Of a DNA stretch of 64,000 nucleotides, positions 40,521 to 47,856 are shown piece by piece. The stretch is from contig DAIQOI010000004.1 in the NCBI GenBank assembly GCA_036787955.1, forward strand, positions 62,001 through 126,000, given 5' to 3'. The stretch comes from UBA2336 sp036787955 (GTDB lineage: Bacteria; Bacteroidota; Bacteroidia; Cytophagales; Cyclobacteriaceae). Positions within the stretch are counted from its first letter, which is position 1. Each line of letters opens with the position of its first letter. The translations under genes and the position numbers were made by a program. Below the pieces are notes generated by a model. That model was not told the origin of the DNA. It saw only the letters and a program-made list of their open reading frames with translations, and did no database searches.

Positions 40521-42200
40521 TCATCCGGCTTGCGCAGCCACCGGTTCGCGGTGCCCCACCCACGTAAATCGTTTCACCACAAACTCCGGATTGGTGAATG
40601 AAGCATTACCTGCCGGATTGCCACCGGTTACATGGAAATCGCTAAAGCCGGCATTCTGATTCATATATACTCCGCCGGTAAGGTTAAACGATACCGGTGC
40701 CCCGGCCAGCGCCATTTCATCGGCAATTTTTTCGCGCACGGCAGCATCGGTGGTGTAGGCGCCACAACTAATCGCACCGTGCTTGCGCGCCAGGTCGGCA
40801 GCCAACTGAATGGCCTGGTCAATGTCTTTCACTTTAATGAGCAAGGCTATGGGACCGAACAATTCTTTTGAGAAAATATCGGTTTTGGATGCATCCACTT
40901 CTACCACCACCGGTGTGGCAGTTCTGGCCTTGCTAAACTGCGGATGGGTAATGGTGCGCGACCTCAACCAAACCTTACCGGGCAGTTGTTCAGCTTCTGC
41001 TATCCGATCGCAGGTGCGCTTGTTCTGAATGGTGCCCAGCACAAAGGGACCGGCTTTCGGATTATCTACCAGGTTGTTTATGTTATCCACAAGGTTCTGT
41101 GCAAATGCATCGAACGACACCTCACCCTGGGGCGTTTGAATTCCTTTTTCAGGAATGAAAAAGTTCTGCGGTGCCGTGCACATCTGGCCGCTGTACAATG
41201 AAACTGAGAATGCAAGGTTGGCAGCCACTTTATCGGCATCTGCAGCCGAGTGCAGCAGCACGCAGTTCACCCCCGTTTTTTCGGTAAACGTTGTCTTACC
41301 GGGCAATGACTCCAGGTAGCTGCCAAATGCCGAATTGCCTGTAAAATCAATGAGCTTAACATCCGGATGCTCGGCCAGTTCTTTGGTAATCATATTTTCA
41401 AAGGTATCTGCAGCAAGCTGGCAGATGTGCGGATCAAGATGCTGATCTTTAAGAACCTGCTGTATTTCGGCCACCACTATGGCAATGGGCAGAACAGCTC
41501 CGGGATGCGGCTTCACAATTGCCGGATTGCCCGTAACCAGGCTGGCATAGAGCCCAGGCACGGTGTTCCAGGTGGGAAATGTCGAACATCCGATAACCAA
41601 CGAAATGCCTTTGGGTACGGCCCGCCACTCTTTGTTTAACTGGATGTTGAACTTGCCCATGGGCTTATCCCAGAAGGCCTTTTGCGGAAACCGGGTAAGC
41701 TCCTCATATCCGGCTGCTATGGCTTCCAGCGCGCGGTCGGCTGCGTGCGGTCCGGATGCCTGAAAAGCCATCATATATCCCTGGCCGGTGGTGTGCATGG
41801 TGGCATAGGCAATTTCGAAGAAACGATTCTTTATCCGCTCAAGCGATTCCACCAAAATACCCGCGCGTTGTTCTGGCGATATTTTGCGCCAAACATGGTA
41901 TGCTTTGCGCGAACGATCGATCAGGGTGTTGACTGAAAACGAAGGATAGGTAACACCAAGCGGTTCCTGCAGGTAAGGTGATTCTTCCTGCCCTACCCAG
42001 CCCTCCGGATTATTCTGCAGCAGCTCTTCAAACCGCTTACCGAGCTGTGCCTTGAATTTTGCCTGTCCATCGGCATCGGCTGTCTCGCCATACACGGCGG
42101 GCGAAGGATGTTCAGGAAACGCCGCAAAGAAAGTGCGGCTGTGCAAGGCTTCTATTGCCTTGCGGATAGTTTGTTCGTGTTTTTCAAAAAGATTTGTCAT
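40521..42200 (-). CDS. paaN: PaaN-type aldehyde dehydrogenase (phenylacetate degradation)
   Basis: A 559-residue member of the aldehyde dehydrogenase superfamily matching the PaaN form without a fused hydratase domain. The cofactor region KGISLVIGCSTFPTWNTVPGLYA, the loop KPHPGAVLPIAIV and the catalytic Cys in SGQMCTAPQNFF are seen. In phenylacetate breakdown such enzymes oxidise the aldehyde made by ring opening. No other paa gene is present in the window, so its use in that pathway is inferred from family. It lies 32 bp after the DUF4197 gene and probably shares its transcript. Confidence 0.87.
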   Translation of the reverse strand: MTNLFEKHEQTIRKAIEALHSRTFFAAFPEHPSPAVYGETADADGQAKFKAQLGKRFEELLQNNPEGWVGQEESPYLQEPLGVTYPSFSVNTLIDRSRKAYHVWRKISPEQRAGILVESLERIKNRFFEIAYATMHTTGQGYMMAFQASGPHAADRALEAIAAGYEELTRFPQKAFWDKPMGKFNIQLNKEWRAVPKGISLVIGCSTFPTWNTVPGLYASLVTGNPAIVKPHPGAVLPIAIVVAEIQQVLKDQHLDPHICQLAADTFENMITKELAEHPDVKLIDFTGNSAFGSYLESLPGKTTFTEKTGVNCVLLHSAADADKVAANLAFSVSLYSGQMCTAPQNFFIPEKGIQTPQGEVSFDAFAQNLVDNINNLVDNPKAGPFVLGTIQNKRTCDRIAEAEQLPGKVWLRSRTITHPQFSKARTATPVVVEVDASKTDIFSKELFGPIALLIKVKDIDQAIQLAADLARKHGAISCGAYTTDAAVREKIADEMALAGAPVSFNLTGGVYMNQNAGFSDFHVTGGNPAGNASFTNPEFVVKRFTWVGHREPVAAQAG

Positions 42201-42232
42201 TGCTCACAGGGTTAATAATTCTTTCTTCAAGT

Positions 42233-42958
42233 TTAATTCCTATATCCGAATACGCGCTTCAGCAAGTCGGTAGTGCGCGCCATCGGATCTTCGCGTATCA
42301 GTTTTTCTTCTTTGGCTATCATCAAAAACAATCCGTCAATGGCTTTGTCGGTTGCGTAATCATCCAGATTCGGATTTATTTTATCAACGAAGGGAATCTG
42401 ATTATACCGGTTTATCAGGTCGCTGTAGTAACGGGTGGCGTTTACTTTGTTCAGCGCATTTTGAATAACCGGTTTAAATTTTTCCCTGAGTTGTGCCGAA
42501 GTAGTCCTGCGCAGGAATTGTGTGGCTGCATCCGGCTCGCCTTTCAGAATCGCCCAGGCATCATCAATGGTCATGGACCGGATGGCCTGAATGAAAATAG
42601 GTTTGGCTTCTTTGGCTGCCTCTTCCGCACCGCGATTTAATGCAAGAATAAACCTATCTACCTCGCTACCCAGGCCGATGTCGCGCAAGGTATTTTCTAC
42701 TTTTTTTACATCGGGCGGGAAAGGGATTTTTATTTCCGGATTTTTGAAGTAGCCGTCCGTTTGCGATACCCGATCACTGCCTTTCGATATACCCTGAATC
42801 AGCGCTTCGCGAAGGCCTTCGGCCACTTCCGAAGTGGTGAGCGGTTTTTCGGCACCCAACGATTTATTCAGATCATCCAGGGTTTGCGATAACTGCGCAG
42901 AAGAGCAGGCTGCAGAAATGATTACCACTGCGAACAGTTTGCTACACAATATTTTCAT
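42233..42958 (-). CDS. DUF4197 family exported protein
   Basis: A 241-residue protein with an N-terminal signal (MKILCSKLFAVVIISAACSSAQ; a lipoprotein with Cys about 18 is possible). The rest matches DUF4197: EVAEGLREALIQGISKG near the N-terminus, FRRTTSAQLREKFKPVI-like middle (FLRRTTSAQLREKFKPVI) and the closing RTTDLLKRVFGYRN. Function unknown. The start is set by the signal peptide, with the open frame running 26 codons further. It precedes paaN and is divergent from cinA. Confidence 0.85.
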   Translation of the reverse strand: MKILCSKLFAVVIISAACSSAQLSQTLDDLNKSLGAEKPLTTSEVAEGLREALIQGISKGSDRVSQTDGYFKNPEIKIPFPPDVKKVENTLRDIGLGSEVDRFILALNRGAEEAAKEAKPIFIQAIRSMTIDDAWAILKGEPDAATQFLRRTTSAQLREKFKPVIQNALNKVNATRYYSDLINRYNQIPFVDKINPNLDDYATDKAIDGLFLMIAKEEKLIREDPMARTTDLLKRVFGYRN

Positions 42959-43064
42959 AGGGTACGAAGATAGACACATTTGCCCGATGGCACACAACCT
43001 TCTCCTGCACTTTTTTGTTTGAAAAAAGCTCAACAAGTTTACCGGAAATTTTTACCATTTATTC

Positions 43065-44312
43065 ATGAAAAATATTAGTGCTGAAGTGCTGGCCATTGGC
43101 GATGAGTTGTTATACGGACAAACACTTGATACCAACTCGCATTGGATAAGCACCCGGCTTACCGAAACCGGTATACGGGTAGTCCGCAGAACCACGGTTG
43201 GCGACAATGCGGCCGATATCCTTCATGCCTTTGCACAAGCTGAACAGCGGGCCGACCTGGTATTGATTACGGGCGGCCTGGGTCCTACCAGCGATGACCT
43301 TACCAAGCCCTGCCTGGCCAGCTATTTTAACTGCGAAATAAAAATACACGAAGAAGCCCTGGCCGAAATAACAGCTTTTTTTGAAAAACGTGGTCGCACC
43401 ATGACGGAAACCAACCGCCAACAGGCTGCCTTGCCAGTGTGTTGCGAAAAAATTACCAACACCCTGGGTACGGCACCAGGCATGTGGTTTGAGCGCAACG
43501 GCAAAGTGTTTGTATCGATGCCGGGCGTACCCCACGAAATGAAAAAAATGATGGAAGATGCCGTGCTTCCGAAAATCAAAACCAGATTCAATCCACCGCT
43601 TATTGTGCACCGCATCATCCGCACGGTGGGCATTGGTGAATCATTTCTTGCCGACAAAATTGCAGACTGGGAAAAACAACTTCCCCCGCACATCCGCCTG
43701 GCCTACCTGCCTGGCCTGGGTGAAGTAAAACTGCGCCTCACCGCATCGGGCTACGATGAACATTCGCTGGCCGAACAGCTTCAAAACCAGGTGAACCGGC
43801 TGCAGCCTGTTATTAAGGAATACATCTATTCCACGAGCGATGAACCGCTGGAGAAAGTAGTAGGCAACCTGCTGCGCGAAAAAAAACTTACACTGGCCAT
43901 AGCCGAAAGCTGTACAGGTGGTTATGTTTCGCATCTCATCACCTCGGTGCCGGGCAGCTCGGATTATTTTATGGGCGCCATGGTGCCCTATGCCTACGAA
44001 ATCAAAATGCGCCAGCTGGGGGTACGGCCCGAAACACTGGAAACATACGGTGCAGTAAGCGAACCCACCATCATCGAAATGGCCAACATTGTGCGCGCCA
44101 AGTTCAGCACCGATATCGGCATAGCTACCAGCGGCATTGCAGGCCCGGGTGGTGCCACTCCCGAAAAGCCGGTAGGTCTTATCTGGATTGCATATTCTGA
44201 CAAGCATAAAACCGTAACCAAAAAGTTACAGTTGGGTAACGATCGCTTGCTGAACATTAAGTTAGCTTCCACCGCTTTGCTGAATTTATTGCGACTGAAT
44301 CTTCCGCAATGA
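43065..44312 (+). CDS. cinA: CinA: competence/damage-inducible protein, NMN amidohydrolase
   Basis: A 415-residue two-domain protein. The N-terminal MoCF-like ADP-ribose pyrophosphatase domain has LAIGDELLYGQTLDTNSHWI and ITGGLGPTSDDLTK. The C-terminal domain (from about 260) has AESCTGGYVSHLITSVPGSS and ATSGIAGPGGATPEKPVG, the NMN deamidase signature. It recycles pyridine nucleotides and cleans up ADP-ribose or CoA-type waste. The length is normal. It has a 170-bp gap before the E2 gene. Confidence 0.95.
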   Translation: MKNISAEVLAIGDELLYGQTLDTNSHWISTRLTETGIRVVRRTTVGDNAADILHAFAQAEQRADLVLITGGLGPTSDDLTKPCLASYFNCEIKIHEEALAEITAFFEKRGRTMTETNRQQAALPVCCEKITNTLGTAPGMWFERNGKVFVSMPGVPHEMKKMMEDAVLPKIKTRFNPPLIVHRIIRTVGIGESFLADKIADWEKQLPPHIRLAYLPGLGEVKLRLTASGYDEHSLAEQLQNQVNRLQPVIKEYIYSTSDEPLEKVVGNLLREKKLTLAIAESCTGGYVSHLITSVPGSSDYFMGAMVPYAYEIKMRQLGVRPETLETYGAVSEPTIIEMANIVRAKFSTDIGIATSGIAGPGGATPEKPVGLIWIAYSDKHKTVTKKLQLGNDRLLNIKLASTALLNLLRLNLPQ

Positions 44313-44401
44313 ATAAGGACCCGTTCCTGCAACTGCAAAATATTTTGTCGGGGCATTTTGCGATACAGAAACTTGTGGGTTACGTTTCGGGTGTGCCCGC
44401 G

Positions 44402-44456
44402 TTGATGATGTGTAAAACATCACAACCCGTCGGTGGGTAAAAAAATGCTAACTTTG
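44402..44456 (+). promoter_or_regulatory. Promoter of the E2 operon with an upstream inverted repeat
   Basis: A consensus -7 box, TAACTTTG, lies at 44449-44456, 27 bp before ATG 44483. Upstream, TGATGT-N5-ACATCA (44406-44422) is a perfect inverted repeat that extends to GTTG and CAAC on the outside with one extra base in the left arm. Its centre is 35 bp before the -7 box. It differs from the sulfur operator and could bind another regulator. Confidence 0.5.
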
Positions 44457-44482
44457 GCGCATTCAGAAAACTTTTATTTACC

Positions 44483-45766
44483 ATGGCATTGGTTGAACTC
44501 ATCATGCCCAAAATGGGCGAAAGCATCATGGAAGCTACCATTCTGGCCTGGCTGAAAAAACCGGGCGATAAAATTGAACAGGATGAGTCGGTGCTGGAAG
44601 TAGCCACCGACAAAGTGGATACGGAAGTACCCTCGACCCATGCCGGTGTACTGAAAGAAATCCTGGCCAAGGAAGGCGAGGTGGTAAAGGTAGGAAAGCC
44701 CATCGCCCTGATAGAAACGGAAGCTGAAGTTCAGGCAGAAACACAACCAACTACTCCGGCACCAGCCGTTCAGCCGGTTCAACAAAAGGAAAAGGCGGTT
44801 ACACCTACCAATGGCCATGGTGCAGCTGCTCCGGCCTCTTACAAAGAAACCAAACGTTTCTATTCGCCCCTGGTTAAAACCATTGCCAAAGAAGAAAATA
44901 TTTCCGTAGCCGAGCTGGAATCCATTCCGGGCACGGGCCTGGAAGGACGCGTAACCAAAAAAGACATTCTGGCCTACCTAGAACAACGCAAACTGGGTCA
45001 GGCCGTGCGCACAACTACGCCTTCTGCATCCAGGCCGCAACCGGTTTCTGTTTCGGCCGGCGATGAAATCATTGAAATGGACCGCATGCGCAAGATGATT
45101 GCCGAGCGCATGGTAGAATCGAAGCGCATCTCCCCCCACGTTACTTCGTTTGTAGAAGCCGATGTAACAAACATTGTGTTCTGGCGCAATAAAGTAAAAA
45201 ATGAATTTCAGAAGCGGTATGGTGAAAGTCTTACTTTCACACCCATATTTATTGAAGCGGTTGCGCTGGCCATCAAGGATTTTCCGATGATTAACATCCA
45301 GGTGGATGGCGACCGCATCATCAAGAAAAAAGACATCAACATTGGCATGGCCGTAGCCCTGCCCACCGGCAACCTGATCGTTCCGGTGATTAAAAATGCT
45401 GATCAATACAACATCAGCGGACTGGCCCGTATTGTAAACGACCTGGCTGCGCGGGCCCGCGATAATAAACTCAAACCCGATGATCTGGCGGGCGGGACGT
45501 ACACCGTCTCCAACGTGGGATCCTTCGGCAACGTGATGGGTACGCCCATTATCATGCAGCCCCAGGTGGCCATTCTCGCCATTGGCGCCATACAGAAAAA
45601 GCCAGCCGTGGTTGAAACTCCTTATGGCGATGCCATTGCCATCCGGCACAAAATGTTTCTTTCGCATTCGTACGACCACCGTGTTATTGACGGAGCACTG
45701 GGTGGTTCGTTTGTGCGCCGTGTAGCCGATTATCTGGAACAGTTCGACATCGACCGCCCGCTCTGA
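44483..45766 (+). CDS. Dihydrolipoamide acyltransferase (E2 of a 2-oxoacid dehydrogenase)
   Basis: A 427-residue E2 subunit. An N-terminal lipoyl domain has the lipoylated Lys in ATDKVDTEVPS. A proline/alanine-rich linker (about 80-115) follows, then a peripheral-subunit-binding domain (YSPLVKTIAKEENISVAELESI) and the catalytic domain ending in SHSYDHRVIDGALGG with the active His and Asp. Whether it serves branched-chain 2-oxoacids, 2-oxoglutarate or pyruvate cannot be settled; the single lipoyl domain and the sequence favour the branched-chain type. E1 and E3 genes are not adjacent. A ParA-like gene begins 2 bases after its stop. Confidence 0.9.
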   Translation: MALVELIMPKMGESIMEATILAWLKKPGDKIEQDESVLEVATDKVDTEVPSTHAGVLKEILAKEGEVVKVGKPIALIETEAEVQAETQPTTPAPAVQPVQQKEKAVTPTNGHGAAAPASYKETKRFYSPLVKTIAKEENISVAELESIPGTGLEGRVTKKDILAYLEQRKLGQAVRTTTPSASRPQPVSVSAGDEIIEMDRMRKMIAERMVESKRISPHVTSFVEADVTNIVFWRNKVKNEFQKRYGESLTFTPIFIEAVALAIKDFPMINIQVDGDRIIKKKDINIGMAVALPTGNLIVPVIKNADQYNISGLARIVNDLAARARDNKLKPDDLAGGTYTVSNVGSFGNVMGTPIIMQPQVAILAIGAIQKKPAVVETPYGDAIAIRHKMFLSHSYDHRVIDGALGGSFVRRVADYLEQFDIDRPL

Positions 45767-45767
45767 C

Positions 45768-46388
45768 ATGGCGAAAATTATTTCCTTCATCAGCCGCAAG
45801 GGCGGCACCGGAAAGACCACCAATGCCATCAACCTGGCTACCGCCCTGCACCATTCGGGCAGGCATGTGATACTGGTAGAAACAGATACCAACTACACGC
45901 TTACCACCCTCCGCCAACTGGAAAAGCTGAAGACGGAAGAGGGACGCTCTTTTTTTGAAATTCTGGGCTCGCACGATAACCAGGTGGCCGATGAACTGAT
46001 CCGCATCAAACAAACCCCGAACCTGGATTTTATTGTGGTGGACAGTGCCGGCAAAACCACCGATGAGGGAATAAAAAAGCTGTGCCTGGTCAGCGATGCA
46101 GTGGTTGTTCCTACCAGTCTTACGCAAAACGATCTGCTGGTAACCTATCAGACTATTACCGACCTGGCACCAGCACGCGAATTGAATCCGAAGCTGAAAA
46201 TCATGGTGCTGCCCAACCGTATCCACAGCTTTACACGCATGAAGACCATCCACGAAACCCTGAGCAACCTGAACGCTATTGTGCTGGACGTAATGGTGCC
46301 GCAGAAAAATGTTTTCGTAAATTTCAGCACCCTCTCGGCCGAACCGGAATATGAACCGGTGATGAACGCATTGCTGAAACATTTATGA
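45768..46388 (+). CDS. ParA/MinD-like ATPase
   Basis: A 206-residue deviant Walker A ATPase (KGGTGKTT, about 11-18, with signature Lys at the start). Switch regions are altered: VETDTNYTL in place of the usual D-x-D-P-Q, and VVDSAGKTTDEG. The TSLTQNDLLVTYQTI helix and LPNRI motif are as in plasmid and orphan ParAs. It has no ParB gene or obvious parS site nearby. It sits 1 bp after the E2 gene and overlaps the next small gene by 4 nt, so E2, ParA and the small protein form one transcript. Such orphan ParAs position protein cargo; here the cargo is unknown. Confidence 0.85.
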   Translation: MAKIISFISRKGGTGKTTNAINLATALHHSGRHVILVETDTNYTLTTLRQLEKLKTEEGRSFFEILGSHDNQVADELIRIKQTPNLDFIVVDSAGKTTDEGIKKLCLVSDAVVVPTSLTQNDLLVTYQTITDLAPARELNPKLKIMVLPNRIHSFTRMKTIHETLSNLNAIVLDVMVPQKNVFVNFSTLSAEPEYEPVMNALLKHL

Positions 46389-46708
46389 GCAGGCATAAAA
46401 ACCCGCTGAAAGACCTCGACCTGTTTTTGCGCCAGCAGGCTACTACCCTGGCAACACCCACACCATTGAGTGAACGCATCAGTACCGAAACAGGCGGACA
46501 GGAGGAATCAACACATGGTGGCGACCTCGTACAACAACTTACCAAACTTGCCGAAACCGATCGGCAACAGTTTCTGGATGCGGTGATTGCCGCAGCCGCG
46601 GCCTCAAAGTTTCCGGAGAATACCTTGCTAATCAATACAGCCCTTTACCTGAAACATCCGGATAACTGGAAAGAAGCCGTGATGAGTTACTGGAAAAACA
46701 AGCATTAA
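46385..46708 (+). CDS. Small hypothetical protein, partner of the ParA-like ATPase
   Basis: A 107-residue protein of unknown family. A basic N-terminal 20 residues (MSRHKNPLKDLDLFLRQQA) precede a polar linker and a C-terminal helical part (LAETDRQQFLDAVIAAAAAS, then a Trp-containing end). It overlaps the ParA gene by 4 nt (ATGA), as ParA partners commonly do. A basic N-terminal tail is also how many ParB-type partners stimulate ParA, but no ParB domain is visible. The stop overlaps that of the convergent gene at 46705. Confidence 0.7.
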   Translation: MSRHKNPLKDLDLFLRQQATTLATPTPLSERISTETGGQEESTHGGDLVQQLTKLAETDRQQFLDAVIAAAAASKFPENTLLINTALYLKHPDNWKEAVMSYWKNKH

Positions 46709-47856
46709 TTTTTTAGGGACAGATATCCGGTTACACGTGGACTTCCATCGCCCCGGTCAATTATATAAAAATACGTTCCGGCTGGCAGGCGGCTGTTGCC
46801 ACTTACGTTGGCATAACCCCTGAATGCATTTGTATCATTGTTGTAGCCCCGGGTTTCAAAAACAAGATCTCCCCAGCGGTTAAAGATACTAACCCTGTTA
46901 TTGGGATAAGCTTCTATATTCCAGATGAGCAAGACATCATTCCTGCCATCATCATTTGATGAGATTGCATTATAAACAACTATGTCTTCCGACAATATTC
47001 CGAGGGTTATGATGTCTTCCGTAAATTCATTCATGTTCATGACAAAACCCTCCTCAATATGGCTGGCGCTGTGATTGACACTACCTAGCGGCCGGAAAAA
47101 TATATTGGAGGATGGCGATTGAATAACCGCAAGACGGGAGTCAGAAACAGCGGGAAGGTTCTCATCGCCGGATAGGCGAAGACCAATTTGCCCTGGCCCG
47201 AGTGAGCCGTTGTCAGCCTGAACACGCCAATACCGGTTCTGAACAATGGCAGATAATTCCTGGCCTGAGAAGGCAAATGACTGCGGACTGCCAAAGTCTA
47301 CCACTTCAAAAGTTGCATTTAATGAATTACCATTGACACGTACCGGTAGCAATCTTACCCCGTTACCGATTGGTATAATGAATGGCCCCGTCCTGTTGAG
47401 TATGCTTACCGATCCACTAATGTGCGATGCATCACTCGCATTAATAACTGATGCTGCCGGATTAATAATGATTCTGGAATTGTTTTCTGCCACCAGAAAT
47501 CCATTGATAAGCTGTAGTTCATTTTCAATTACAATGTCTGCCAGGTATCTTTTTATACCACCCCCGTCAATCACCAACCGGCTGAAAGACTGGGCATTGT
47601 GGTTAATAATCTGTTCACCTAAACCATTAAAAGTAATACGACCTGATCCCGGATTATAGGTTCCGAAGTTCAGCCAGCCGCTGCTCATTACCAGGTTGCC
47701 ATCGTTGGTTATGATGCCGTAATTAATCAGGCTATCGACTGACGAAAGAACAGAACTGCTGGCTACCGTTACCGAAGAATTATTACTGATGAATAATACC
47801 TGTCCATAGGCATGGACCATGCCGATAAAAAAGATAGTTTTAAAAATCTTTTTCAT
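46705..47856 (-). CDS. Type IX secretion (type B sorting) surface protein
   Basis: A 383-residue protein with a signal peptide (MKKIFKTIFFIGMVHAYGQ). The N-terminal 270 residues are beta-rich with Asn-rich strands like an adhesin. The last 90 residues match the gliding-motility-associated C-terminal domain (SNDDGRNDVLLIWNIEAYPN, IFNRWGDLVFETRGY, PAGTYFYIIDRGDG), which directs secretion and surface attachment by the type IX system. It overlaps the upstream repeat protein by 4 nt (ATGA), so it is translationally coupled to it. Confidence 0.87.
   Translation of the reverse strand: MKKIFKTIFFIGMVHAYGQVLFISNNSSVTVASSSVLSSVDSLINYGIITNDGNLVMSSGWLNFGTYNPGSGRITFNGLGEQIINHNAQSFSRLVIDGGGIKRYLADIVIENELQLINGFLVAENNSRIIINPAASVINASDASHISGSVSILNRTGPFIIPIGNGVRLLPVRVNGNSLNATFEVVDFGSPQSFAFSGQELSAIVQNRYWRVQADNGSLGPGQIGLRLSGDENLPAVSDSRLAVIQSPSSNIFFRPLGSVNHSASHIEEGFVMNMNEFTEDIITLGILSEDIVVYNAISSNDDGRNDVLLIWNIEAYPNNRVSIFNRWGDLVFETRGYNNDTNAFRGYANVSGNSRLPAGTYFYIIDRGDGSPRVTGYLSLKN

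Noticed and set aside
45768..46708. ParA and small protein as a plasmid partition system
   Set aside because: No parB or parS, an E2 gene in the same transcript, and all neighbours are chromosomal housekeeping genes.
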